This document shows, one piece after another, positions 37,301-46,208 of a stretch of DNA of 64,000 nt. Source of the stretch: Gammaproteobacteria bacterium. GTDB taxonomy: Bacteria > Pseudomonadota > Gammaproteobacteria > UBA6429 > Thiohalophilaceae. The position numbers and the translations under genes were made by a program. Each line of letters starts with the position of its first letter. Position 1 is the first letter of the stretch. The notes below the pieces were generated by a model. That model saw nothing but the letters and a program-made list of their open reading frames with translations. It had not been told where the DNA came from and made no database searches. The DNA lies in contig JAOULO010000005.1 of assembly GCA_029881995.1 (NCBI GenBank), forward strand, positions 41,681 through 105,680. Direction: 5' to 3'.

Positions 37301-39811
37301 TTAGGCTGCATGTCTTGCGTACTGCTGAATCAAACCAGGTACATCTAGAATAATCGCGATACCGCCATCACCTGTTATGGTCGCTCCAGCAAGTCCTTCC
37401 GTTCCTTGTAACATTTCACCCAGGGGTTTAATGACAACCTCTTCCTGCCCAATCAACTCATCAACAACAAATCCAACTTTCTGATTACCCACATGCACAA
37501 CAACCACATGTCCTTCCGTGGGTAATTCTGCATTTCTCTGGCCTTTGACAAGCCAGCGACTCAGATAGAACAAAGGTAGTGTTCGTCCTCTTACGACAAC
37601 ACATAATTGGTTATCGACAACATTAGTTTTGGTTAAATCGAGATGAAAAATCTCATTAACGCTAACCAGAGGCAGGGCAAACAACTGTTGATCCAGTTGC
37701 ACCATCAAGGTAGGCATAATTGCTAGTGTTAATGGTAATTTGATGGATAACTTACTGCCTTTACCCAGTTCCGAATCAATTTCCACCGTTCCATTTAACT
37801 GGGCAATTCGGGTTTTAACAACATCCATGCCGACACCTCGCCCGGAAATATCTGAAATTTCCTGTTTGGTCGAAAAGCCCGGTGCAAATATCAAATTGTA
37901 TACATCGTGATCATCGAGCCTGGCTGCTGCGTCTGCATCCATCATCCCCTTCTCAACGGCAATCTCTCGCAAGCGATTGGGGTCCATGCCCTTACCATCA
38001 TCTTCAATACTTAACAAAATATGATCACCCTCCTGCTCGGCTTTTAGCAGGACGCGCCCCTCACGTGGTTTGCCTGCAGCCTCCCGCTCATCGGGCATTT
38101 CAATACCATGGTCAACTGCATTTCGGACAAGATGAACCAGGGGATCGGCCAGTGCATCAACCAGATTTTTATCCAGGTCGGTGTCTTCACCTTCCATTTC
38201 CAGTTTAATTTCTTTCTTTAAATTACGGGCAATATCACGTACAACCCTTGGGAAACGGCCAAACACTTTCTTAATTGGCTGCATGCGCGTTTTCATGACT
38301 GACATCTGTAAGTCAGTTGTGACCAGATCGAGATTGGCCACAGCCTTAATCATTTCTTCATCACCAATCGTGGATCCCAGTCGGTCAATCCGATTTCTTA
38401 CCAATACCAGCTCGCCCACCATATTCATAATGTCATCCAGCCGCTTGGTATCGACGCGTACAGTTGTTTCGGCCTGGGGTGCCGATTTTTCCTTGGCTGC
38501 TGTAGCTGTGGGTTTGGCAGGCGTTGCGGGTGTTGCTTCTGGCTTACTCTGCTCTGCCGCTGGAGGTGTAGCAACTGTTGTGGCTGGAGCAGCTACCTGT
38601 GAAGCTGTGCTTACTGCTGGAGTTTCATTCTCATTCGAAGTTTGTGGCGTTACTGCTGACTGTGTAGCCGCAGGATTAAATTGCCCTTCACCGTGAATAT
38701 TATCCAGTAATTTATCAAACTCTTCTTCGGAAATTTCATCACTGGCAGGGGCTGAACTTATCACTGGCGCAGCAGATAGAGATCCAGCTGCAGGGGGTTC
38801 TGAAGCATTGGAAACTGCAGGATTAAACTGCCCTTCACCATGAATCGTATCCAGCAATTTATCAAACTCTTCTTCAGAAATTTCATCGCTGGCTGGTGTA
38901 CTACTTACTGCTGGCGCTGAAGCAGGTGTTGCTGGTGATGTTGTAGCAGGGTTAAACTGACCTTCACCATGCAGGTTATCTAAAATCTGTTCAAATTCTT
39001 CATCTGTAATATCTTCATCACTTATAGGCCCTGATGGTTTAGCTACTGCTTCAGTGGCTGGTATCTGTGCTCCCTCAGGGTTCTGTAAGGCATTCAGTAA
39101 TAGCTCAAATTCTTCATCTGTTATATTTTCACCACCACCGACTATTGTATTGTCTGGAATACCCGGGTCAGATTTAACCTGTGTGGTTGGTTGAGTTGAA
39201 TCTGTAGATGTTGCTGGTGCTGGTGCTGGCTGTGAAGCACCAGCAGGATTGAACTGCCCCTCACCATGTATATCATCAAGTAGCTTATCAAATTCTTCAT
39301 CAGTTATTTCGTCACTGGCGGGTTCAGCTGTCTGGCCAGTGGTATCTGGAGTCACTGCAGGTGAAGGATCTTCTGTGACAGATGCTGGAGGGGACTCTGT
39401 GGGAGGCGCCGCAGCTGGTGCCTCAGCAACGGCTTCACCTTTAATTATCTGGTCAAGCCCTGCTAATAAGTCCTGCTCTGCATGTGGCGGTTCATCTCCG
39501 CTTCTAAGGCTGTCAAATTGCGCATTCAGTACATCAAGAACAGGGAGTACCGTATCCATCAGGTTAGCGTCGACATGTCGATCACCATTTCTCAGAAGAT
39601 TGAAAACATCTTCTGCACGATGGCATATTTCTACCATCTGATGAATTTCAAGAAACCCAGCTCCACCCTTAATAGTGTGAAAACCACGGAAAACGGCATT
39701 AAGCATTTCCATGTCATCTGGACTATTTTCCAGGTCGACCAGTTGTTCATTCAGCTGCTCAAGAATTTCACCGGCTTCAACAAGAAAATCCTGTAATAAT
39801 TCTTCATCCAC
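37301..39811 (-). CDS. cheA: Chemotaxis histidine kinase CheA with five-repeat linker
   Basis: An 836-residue kinase. P1/Hpt contains phospho-acceptor H45 (FRGFHTIKGGAGFL). A linker of about 330 residues (120-450) is Ala/Pro/Thr-rich, then dimerisation (VRVDTKRLDDIMNMVGELVL), the ATPase (HLVRNAVDHGIEM, DDGKGMD, GRGVGMDVV) and the C-terminal CheW-like domain. No CheY-binding P2 domain is obvious. The linker has five copies of an acidic amphipathic motif (residues 167-190, 228-252, 266-289, 309-332, 358-381), probably corresponding to the LID region that docks ParP in vibrios. Confidence 0.96.
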   Translation of the reverse strand: MDEELLQDFLVEAGEILEQLNEQLVDLENSPDDMEMLNAVFRGFHTIKGGAGFLEIHQMVEICHRAEDVFNLLRNGDRHVDANLMDTVLPVLDVLNAQFDSLRSGDEPPHAEQDLLAGLDQIIKGEAVAEAPAAAPPTESPPASVTEDPSPAVTPDTTGQTAEPASDEITDEEFDKLLDDIHGEGQFNPAGASQPAPAPATSTDSTQPTTQVKSDPGIPDNTIVGGGENITDEEFELLLNALQNPEGAQIPATEAVAKPSGPISDEDITDEEFEQILDNLHGEGQFNPATTSPATPASAPAVSSTPASDEISEEEFDKLLDTIHGEGQFNPAVSNASEPPAAGSLSAAPVISSAPASDEISEEEFDKLLDNIHGEGQFNPAATQSAVTPQTSNENETPAVSTASQVAAPATTVATPPAAEQSKPEATPATPAKPTATAAKEKSAPQAETTVRVDTKRLDDIMNMVGELVLVRNRIDRLGSTIGDEEMIKAVANLDLVTTDLQMSVMKTRMQPIKKVFGRFPRVVRDIARNLKKEIKLEMEGEDTDLDKNLVDALADPLVHLVRNAVDHGIEMPDEREAAGKPREGRVLLKAEQEGDHILLSIEDDGKGMDPNRLREIAVEKGMMDADAAARLDDHDVYNLIFAPGFSTKQEISDISGRGVGMDVVKTRIAQLNGTVEIDSELGKGSKLSIKLPLTLAIMPTLMVQLDQQLFALPLVSVNEIFHLDLTKTNVVDNQLCVVVRGRTLPLFYLSRWLVKGQRNAELPTEGHVVVVHVGNQKVGFVVDELIGQEEVVIKPLGEMLQGTEGLAGATITGDGGIAIILDVPGLIQQYARHAA
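38669..39313 (-). repeat. Five in-frame repeats encoding the CheA linker motif
   Basis: Each copy encodes a DEI-S/T-D/E-EEF-D-KLLD-type helix, and four of five continue into HGEGQFNPA. Copy 2 has diverged (ELLLNALQNPEG). Spacers of about 15-40 residues are Pro/Ala/Ser-rich. Copies 4 and 5 are nearly identical, suggesting recent duplication. Confidence 0.85.
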
Positions 39812-39835
39812 CTTTTTGACCCTTGTGCGCTATTA

Positions 39836-40579
39836 TTAAAAACCTAAACTGGATAAGAGCTCATCAACCTCGTCCTGACCGGAAACAACATGATCATCAA
39901 CACCAGGGACAGCCGGCCCTGTTGCTTCAATTGAATGATCATTCTTGGTTTTTTCAAAATCTACCTTAATAGTTCCACCTGCTAGTTTGACCAAATTCAC
40001 CAGGTTATCTTCAACTTCTTCTACCAGGCCAATTACTCTTTTAATAATCTGACTGGTCAAATCCTGGAAATCCTGAGCCATCAGAATTTCATTTAATTTG
40101 TTACGTAATTCTTTAACTTGATCGGTGTTGCCTTCCAGGAATTTATCAATCAACAAACTCAGCTCTCTGAATTCCTGAACATTCATGTCACGCTGAACAA
40201 AGCGACGCCATTTCTCATGTAAATCACTGGATTTTCCAGTCACATCTTCACAAATAGGCATAGACTCTTCTACTGCAGTCAATGTCCTATGTGCGGCATC
40301 ATCCGTCATTTTAATAACATACCTGAGGCGAGAACGGGCATCGGGAATTTCCTCCTGAGCAAGGTTGATTAGCTGGTCATCCTTACCAAAGGCAGTTAGG
40401 GAATCATGGAGTTCTCGGGTAAGTTTACCCATTTCCTGGTATAGCTCTGTCTCACGAATTCGAGTAAGCTCATCCAGAACTTCGCGAGCACCATTCTCAT
40501 CACCCCGCTCCAAACAGGCAAGCAGATCTTTGGTACGGGCAATATTGTCATCAGAGATTAACTTATTTTCTTCGAGCAT
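39836..40579 (-). CDS. cheZ: CheY-P phosphatase CheZ
   Basis: A 247-residue helical protein. The catalytic-region signature is AQDFQDLTSQIIKRVIGLVEEVE, where the Gln and Asp are those used for CheY-P hydrolysis. The C-terminal peptide ends VDELLSSLGF, the CheY-binding tail typical of CheZ. It follows cheY by 14 bp. Confidence 0.95.
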   Translation of the reverse strand: MLEENKLISDDNIARTKDLLACLERGDENGAREVLDELTRIRETELYQEMGKLTRELHDSLTAFGKDDQLINLAQEEIPDARSRLRYVIKMTDDAAHRTLTAVEESMPICEDVTGKSSDLHEKWRRFVQRDMNVQEFRELSLLIDKFLEGNTDQVKELRNKLNEILMAQDFQDLTSQIIKRVIGLVEEVEDNLVNLVKLAGGTIKVDFEKTKNDHSIEATGPAVPGVDDHVVSGQDEVDELLSSLGF

Positions 40580-40593
40580 CGTGTCATCCTGCT

Positions 40594-40980
40594 TTACCCA
40601 CCTACACGATCGAAGATCTTGCTCATTTTCTCCTTGAGGGTCTGTGCTGTGAAAGGTTTGACAATATAACCATTCACCCCTGCTTCGGCTGCTTCAACGA
40701 TCTGTTCACGTTTCTGCTCAGCTGTCACCATTAATACAGGCAGGGTATTCAGCTTGTCATCGGCGCGTACCTGTTTAAGTAGTTCGATACCGGTCATGCC
40801 TGGCATATTCCAGTCTGTTACCAGAAAATCGATACCACCTTTTTTCAGCACGGGCAGTGCAGTATTACCATCATCGGCTTCAACGATATTCATAAAACCC
40901 AAATCGTTTAACAGATTTTTGATAATTCGCCTCATGGTGGAAAAATCATCCACGACAAGGATTTTCATATTCGTATCCAC
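40594..40980 (-). CDS. cheY: Chemotaxis response regulator CheY
   Basis: A 128-residue receiver that binds the FliM/FliN switch when phosphorylated. The acidic pocket is [10 protein letters not shown], the phospho-acceptor D56 (VTDWNMPG) and the conserved Lys in YIVKPFT. The first codon is GTG at 40980: GGAGG lies six bases before it, while the ATG four codons later would be too far away. Its promoter is the sigma-28 site overlapping the fliA stop. Confidence 0.96.
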   Translation of the reverse strand: MDTNMKILVVDDFSTMRRIIKNLLNDLGFMNIVEADDGNTALPVLKKGGIDFLVTDWNMPGMTGIELLKQVRADDKLNTLPVLMVTAEQKREQIVEAAEAGVNGYIVKPFTAQTLKEKMSKIFDRVGG

Positions 40981-41066
40981 GACGTTCCTCCGTTGTGATG
41001 CACAAGAATTGCCGCATATTTATCCCTGTCTCCACCAAGTCATACTGAAGACAGTCTTCTAGTTAA

Positions 41067-41093
41067 GTATCGGCGTAAAGAGAAAAAAATTTA
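41067..41093 (-). promoter_or_regulatory. Sigma-28 promoter for the che-mot operon
   Basis: On the minus strand TAAA (41093-41090), exactly 15 bases, then GCCGATAC (41074-41067): four of four and seven of eight matches to the FliA consensus. The TAA inside the -35 box is the fliA stop codon (41093-41091). The predicted start near 41060 leaves a leader of about 80 bases before cheY. Confidence 0.8.
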
Positions 41094-41825
41094 ATTATCA
41101 GATCCCAGACGGTGTCCCAGGCGAGCCTGAAGTCGGATAACGGCCTGACTATGGATTTGACTTACACGAGACTCACTGACGCCCATAACCGCACCAATTT
41201 CACGTAAATTAAGTTCTTCGTCGTAATAAAGCGCCATCACCAACCTTTCTCGCTCGGGCAAGGTCGCAATGGCGTCAGATAGCAGACGTTGCATATCCTC
41301 TCGATGTAGCCCATCCAGAATGCCTGGTGCATTATCGGACATGGTTTCTAAAATAGATTCATCACCAATTCCAAGGTCTTCAAAACTCAGTACCTTGTGA
41401 TAACTATTGTCCTGTAAAATTTTGTAATATTCTGGTAAGGACATTTCAAGTGTTTCGGCGATCTCAGTATCACGGGCATCGCGTCCGACATCATTTTCGA
41501 TCTCTCGTACGGCCTCAGCAACCATACGTGCTTTGCGGTGTACTGATCGGGGAGCCCAGTCATTTTTACGGATTTCATCTAGCATTGAGCCCCTGATGCG
41601 AATACCTGCATAGGTTTCAAAACTGGCTCCCTGACATTCATCATAATTACGGGCTGCTTCAAGCAGGCCAATCATGCCGGCCTGAACCAGGTCTTCTAGC
41701 TGGACACTGGCCGGTAGGCGGTTAATCAAATGGCATGCAATACGCTTTACCAGGGAAGCATGTTGTTCCACCATTTCATTGTGAGTGCTGGGTTGGGTCG
41801 CGGCGTAGACAGCCAGGCCATTCAT
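41091..41825 (-). CDS. fliA: Flagellar sigma factor 28
   Basis: A 244-residue sigma-70-family factor for late flagellar and chemotaxis genes. Region 2 has LVQAGMIGLLEAARNYDECQGASFETYAGIRIRGSMLDEIRKNDW, and region 4 ends with LNLREIGAVMGVSESRVSQIHSQAV. It overlaps fleN by four bases. Candidate FliA promoters occur at several places in this window, and its own stop codon lies in one of them. Confidence 0.97.
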   Translation of the reverse strand: MNGLAVYAATQPSTHNEMVEQHASLVKRIACHLINRLPASVQLEDLVQAGMIGLLEAARNYDECQGASFETYAGIRIRGSMLDEIRKNDWAPRSVHRKARMVAEAVREIENDVGRDARDTEIAETLEMSLPEYYKILQDNSYHKVLSFEDLGIGDESILETMSDNAPGILDGLHREDMQRLLSDAIATLPERERLVMALYYDEELNLREIGAVMGVSESRVSQIHSQAVIRLQARLGHRLGSDN

Positions 41826-42715
41826 GGCATTACCTCCAGTTTGTTGTTTTGCAGATTGCCTTGAATCAGGCGTTCAACAAAAAATTCCAGATGGCCACCG
41901 GCAATTTGGCGGATGGGCCATTTGCATATTTTTTCGGATAGAGTTTTATACGCATTGGCGGCCTTACTTCGGGGAAATGCCTCCACGACTGCGCGTTGTT
42001 TCTTAACGGCTTTGACAACATAGTCGTCATAAGGGATATGTCCGATATAATCGAGCGTCACATCCAGAAAGCGATCTGTCACTTTAACAAGGTTCTCAAA
42101 AACATGACGACCCTGCTGTGCGCTCTTAGACATATTGCTTAAAATTCTAAATCGCTGAATACCGTGTTCACGGTTCAATAGTTTGATCAATGCATAGGCA
42201 TCGGTCATAGAAGCGGGCTCATCACAGACTACTACTATCACTTCCTGTGAGGCCTGACAAAAACTGATCACACTATCGGAAATACCTGCCGCGGTATCCA
42301 CAATCAGCATGTCCACGTTCATACTGAGTTCACTGAATGCCTGTATTAATCCTGCATGCTGGGCCGGGCTTAACTGGGCCATGTTCTGAATACCCGATGC
42401 GGCCGGGATAATCTTAACTCCGGCAGGTCCTTCCACAATGATTTCTTCCAGAGACATGTCACCATCCAAAACGTCTCGCAAAGTATGTTTTGGGTATATC
42501 CCAAGTAGTACATCAATATTGGCAAGCCCAAGATCGGCGTCAAACAACACCACGTCCTTGCCAGAGGCCGCTGCTGACATGGCCAGGTTGACAGATACAT
42601 TGGTTTTACCGACACCACCTTTACCACCGGTAACGGCTATAACCTGAACGGGATGTGGATTGAGCATACGTATTAATCCTGAAGCCTGTTTTTCAAATCT
42701 CATATCATCAACCAT
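41822..42715 (-). CDS. fleN: MinD-like flagellar number regulator FleN (FlhG)
   Basis: A 297-residue deviant-Walker ATPase: AVTGGKGGVGKTNVSVNLAM, VVLFDADLGLANIDVLLG and MLIVDTAAGISDSVI. It controls flagellar number with FlhF. The reading frame extends upstream inside flhF to 42877, but that stretch is an unrelated frame; the start is placed at the ATG at 42715 (MVDDMRFEKQ), overlapping the flhF stop by eight bases. The ATG at 42703 is an alternative. Confidence 0.92.
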   Translation of the reverse strand: MVDDMRFEKQASGLIRMLNPHPVQVIAVTGGKGGVGKTNVSVNLAMSAAASGKDVVLFDADLGLANIDVLLGIYPKHTLRDVLDGDMSLEEIIVEGPAGVKIIPAASGIQNMAQLSPAQHAGLIQAFSELSMNVDMLIVDTAAGISDSVISFCQASQEVIVVVCDEPASMTDAYALIKLLNREHGIQRFRILSNMSKSAQQGRHVFENLVKVTDRFLDVTLDYIGHIPYDDYVVKAVKKQRAVVEAFPRSKAANAYKTLSEKICKWPIRQIAGGHLEFFVERLIQGNLQNNKLEVMP

Positions 42716-44039
42716 GTAACTGGGCCACCATGCCACCCAAAGCCAGGTTGATTGAATCTTCCGGTTGTGAATTTCCGGACAAGTGCTGCATAATCGAAAC
42801 AGCACGACTGACCAGACCATGTGCCCTGGCAGGATGAATATCTTCCGGTACTTTTTGCCCATCGTTAAAATAGGCAATCGGTAGATTACTTTCAGTCGCT
42901 ACTGACAATGCTCCACCCAGACTCGTTGTTTCATCCACCTTGGTGAGGATGCAGCCCGCCATATCAATCTGACGAAAGCCACGCACTACATCACTCAGAA
43001 CACCTCGTTGGCTGTTTGTTGCGAGCACCATATAGGTCTGTACCCGCTTGTCTCCCTGTTTCAGCATCTGTAACTGTTCATTTAACTGCATATCACGTTG
43101 ACTCATGCCAGCGGTATCAATCAGAACCAGGCTTTTGTCAGCAAACTTATGCAAAGCTTCCTGCAATTCTTCCAGATTGGTCGCAATTCTTAATGGCGCA
43201 CCCATAATCCGGGAATAACTACGTAATTGCTCATGAGCACCTACTCTATAGTTATCGGTCGAAATCAGCCCAACCTTACCCTTGCCATGCCGTAATATGT
43301 ATCTGGCGGCCAATTTGGCTACCGTGGTGGTTTTCCCTACTCCGGTTGCGCCAACCAGTGCAACAACCCCACCATGCTCAATTATGTCGTCATTCATAAC
43401 GGGAACTTGATGTGACAGTTCACCCAGCGCCAAACGCCAGTTATGATCGAAATCATCACCTTCATCGATTTTCTCGGCAATACTACGGGCCAGCGTCGGA
43501 CTCAATCCAAGACCAATTAATCTTTGTAACATGCGTGCTCGTAGTGGGTGATAGCGTGTCTCATTTCCCCAGGCCAGGCCGGATAGCTGATTAACGAGCA
43601 GTCCACGCAATGATTTCAGTTCACTACGCATCTCTTTAATGGCAGGTTCTTCCTTCTGCTCAACAAATGATGGAGTTGGGTTTTGTTTAATTTTCTTTTT
43701 CTGGACAGGATCGTTACTAACGACAGGATCCGGAATATAACGACTGAATTTCACATCATTCCAGACCTCATCTCGTGATGGTTCCCTGGTTTCAATTACA
43801 TCAAAAGAGGGTTCAGCTTCTTGGCTAGCCTCTTCCTTTATGGCTGGTGCCAGTGTTTCTTTTTCATTGTTACCTGAGTATTGACTCAACAGACTGTCGT
43901 CATAATCCACTGCAGCGACAATTTCGATACCACCTTCAACTCGCTTATTAGAAATAATTACAGCATCGGGTCCCATGGCTTCTCGAACCTTGAGAATGGT
44001 GCGACGCATATCTGCTGCAAAAAACCGCTGTATTTTCAT
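42708..44039 (-). CDS. flhF: Flagellar biosynthesis GTPase FlhF
   Basis: A 443-residue SRP-type GTPase directing polar placement of the flagellum. It begins MKIQRFFAADMRRTILKVREAMGPDAVIISNKR. The linker is acidic and basic, and the NG domain has LVGATGVGKTTTVAKLAARY, ISTDNYRVGAHEQL, VLIDTAGMSQRD and LTKVDETTSLGGAL. It sits between flhA and fleN, the standard order. Confidence 0.97.
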   Translation of the reverse strand: MKIQRFFAADMRRTILKVREAMGPDAVIISNKRVEGGIEIVAAVDYDDSLLSQYSGNNEKETLAPAIKEEASQEAEPSFDVIETREPSRDEVWNDVKFSRYIPDPVVSNDPVQKKKIKQNPTPSFVEQKEEPAIKEMRSELKSLRGLLVNQLSGLAWGNETRYHPLRARMLQRLIGLGLSPTLARSIAEKIDEGDDFDHNWRLALGELSHQVPVMNDDIIEHGGVVALVGATGVGKTTTVAKLAARYILRHGKGKVGLISTDNYRVGAHEQLRSYSRIMGAPLRIATNLEELQEALHKFADKSLVLIDTAGMSQRDMQLNEQLQMLKQGDKRVQTYMVLATNSQRGVLSDVVRGFRQIDMAGCILTKVDETTSLGGALSVATESNLPIAYFNDGQKVPEDIHPARAHGLVSRAVSIMQHLSGNSQPEDSINLALGGMVAQLHG

Positions 44040-44091
44040 GCTTGCCTCATATACCTGCTGTGGACTGAAAAATTATCTATTAATTTCACTT

Positions 44092-46194
44092 TTATGCCGC
44101 CGCCGTGGCCTGTCCCACCGTAGCAACAATCCTGATCTGTTTATCCGTTGGTATCTCGTTGTAAGACAGGACATACATCGAAGGAATGGTATGTCTTACA
44201 AAGCGGGACAACATCGTACGAAGAATGGCTGGAACCAGGAGTATGGCCGGTTGGCCACTTTGCTCCTGTGCATTTGCACTTTCCAGCAATGCCTCATGTA
44301 AGCGTTCCGCGAGACTCGGTTCTACACCTCCACCAATCCCATCGGAGGCCTGCAGGGTATGATGCAACAACTGTTCCAGTTCGGGGGCAAGGGTGATAAC
44401 AGGGACTTCGATCTCCATGCCATTGATTTGCTGGATAATTGATCGTGCCAGCGCAACCCGAACGGCTGATAACAACACGTCAGGCTCTTGACTCCGGCTA
44501 CCATGTTCCGCCAGGGTTTCGGCAATACTCCGAATGTCACGAATAGACACACCTTCCTCAAGCAATCCCTGCAAGACCTTGACGATAACACCCAGTGACA
44601 GGGTCTCTGGTACCAGGTTTTCAACCAGTTTCGGTGCAGCCTTGGCAAGCTGATCAAGGATATGCTGTACTTCTTCATGTCCCAGCAGTTCATAGGCATG
44701 GGTCTGAATAAGTTGACTCAGGTGTGTCGCAATAACTGTGTTGGCATCCACCACGGTATAACCCATGGTCTGGGCCTGATCCCGTTGCGAAGGTTCTATC
44801 CACATTGCCTCAAGACCAAAGGCTGGATCATTTCCTTGAATACCATCCAGGGTACCGAACACCTGTCCAGGATTGATGGCCATCTCCCTGTCGGGATAGA
44901 CCTCTGCTTCACCAACCGTCACCCCCATCAGGGTGATACGATAGGAAGTCGGCGTTAGATCCAGGTTGTCACGAATATGTACAGGTGGAATAAGGAAGCC
45001 CAGTTCCTGAGACAATTTCTTACGCACACCTTTTATACGTCCCATGAGTTCTCCACCCTGGCCTTTATCTACCATGGGTATCAGGCGATAGCCTACTTCA
45101 AGGCCAATGGCATCTACCGGCCCTACGTCATCCCAACTGAGATCCCTAACTTCCAGTTCCTGCTTTTCAGACTGGACGGTTTCGGCTGCTGCAACTTTTG
45201 CCTTATTCGAGTTGTGACGATAGATCATGTAGGCTGCTCCACCACTGATGGCTGCCAGGGACAAAAATGCCAGATTCGGCATTCCTGGAATCAGGCCCAT
45301 AAAACAGAGCACTCCAGCAGCAACAGCCAATGAACGAGGATTACTAAACATTTGTTGTAAAACCTGTTCACCCATGTTCTGGGTCGTCGACACACGAGTG
45401 ATAATGATGCCTGCTGCGGTTGACAGTAATAACGCGGGTATCTGCGCGACCAGACCATCACCAATCGTTAACAGGGTGAAATACTGTGCTGCCTGGGAAA
45501 AAGACAGACCATGTTGCATCGTACCGATACTCAGACCACCAATGATGTTAATAAACAGAATCAGAATACCGGCAACGGCATCACCGCGTACAAATTTACT
45601 GGCACCATCCATTGAACCATAGAACTCAGCTTCATCACTGATTTCCTGGCGCCGTCGTCTCGCGGTATCCTGATCGATCAAACCTGCATTCAAATCAGCA
45701 TCAATGGCCATCTGTTTACCTGGCATGGCATCCAGAGTAAACCTGGCACTCACTTCTGATATTCGGGTTGCACCTTTGGTTATCACCACAAAGTTGATAA
45801 TCACCAGGATCAGGAATACCACCAGACCTACGGCATAGTTTCCGCCAACTACAAATTCACCAAAGGCCTTGATCACCTGACCAGCGGCATCTGTACCGGT
45901 GTGACCTTCCAGTAATACAACTCGAGTCGATGCGACATTGAGAGCAAGTCGAAGTAATGTGGTAATTAACAAGACAGTGGGAAAAAGAGCAAAGTCCAGT
46001 GGCCGCAATGTATAGACCGTTACCAGCAGGATGACGAGTGCCAGAGCAATATTAAAACTGAACAGTATATCCAGAAAAAAGGGTGCCAGAGGAACCACAA
46101 TCATGGCCAGCATTAACAGCATCAGTATGGGTGCACCCAGACCAGCACGCATTACAAACTTGGCTCGTTGCATCATTACACTTTGTTCAGCCAT
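44092..46194 (-). CDS. flhA: Flagellar export gate protein FlhA
   Basis: A 700-residue type III export gate subunit. Eight membrane segments occupy about residues 18-330, including the conserved VVITKGATRISEVSARFTLDAMPGKQMAIDADLNAG loop, followed by a cytoplasmic domain that docks chaperone-substrate complexes (PPVHIRDNLDLTPTSYRI; SLGVIVKVLQGLLEEGVSIRD). It follows flhB by 14 bp. Confidence 0.98.
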   Translation of the reverse strand: MAEQSVMMQRAKFVMRAGLGAPILMLLMLAMIVVPLAPFFLDILFSFNIALALVILLVTVYTLRPLDFALFPTVLLITTLLRLALNVASTRVVLLEGHTGTDAAGQVIKAFGEFVVGGNYAVGLVVFLILVIINFVVITKGATRISEVSARFTLDAMPGKQMAIDADLNAGLIDQDTARRRRQEISDEAEFYGSMDGASKFVRGDAVAGILILFINIIGGLSIGTMQHGLSFSQAAQYFTLLTIGDGLVAQIPALLLSTAAGIIITRVSTTQNMGEQVLQQMFSNPRSLAVAAGVLCFMGLIPGMPNLAFLSLAAISGGAAYMIYRHNSNKAKVAAAETVQSEKQELEVRDLSWDDVGPVDAIGLEVGYRLIPMVDKGQGGELMGRIKGVRKKLSQELGFLIPPVHIRDNLDLTPTSYRITLMGVTVGEAEVYPDREMAINPGQVFGTLDGIQGNDPAFGLEAMWIEPSQRDQAQTMGYTVVDANTVIATHLSQLIQTHAYELLGHEEVQHILDQLAKAAPKLVENLVPETLSLGVIVKVLQGLLEEGVSIRDIRSIAETLAEHGSRSQEPDVLLSAVRVALARSIIQQINGMEIEVPVITLAPELEQLLHHTLQASDGIGGGVEPSLAERLHEALLESANAQEQSGQPAILLVPAILRTMLSRFVRHTIPSMYVLSYNEIPTDKQIRIVATVGQATAAA

Positions 46195-46208
46195 ACTCGA
46201 TTACCTCT

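Noticed and set aside
38181..38696. Open frames antisense to cheA (also 39249-39641)
   Set aside because: Low-complexity products caused by the reversed Ala/Pro/Thr-rich linker and the repeats.
41822..42877. Full-length 351-codon frame for fleN
   Set aside because: The first 54 codons overlap flhF in another frame and encode sequence unlike any FleN N-terminus.
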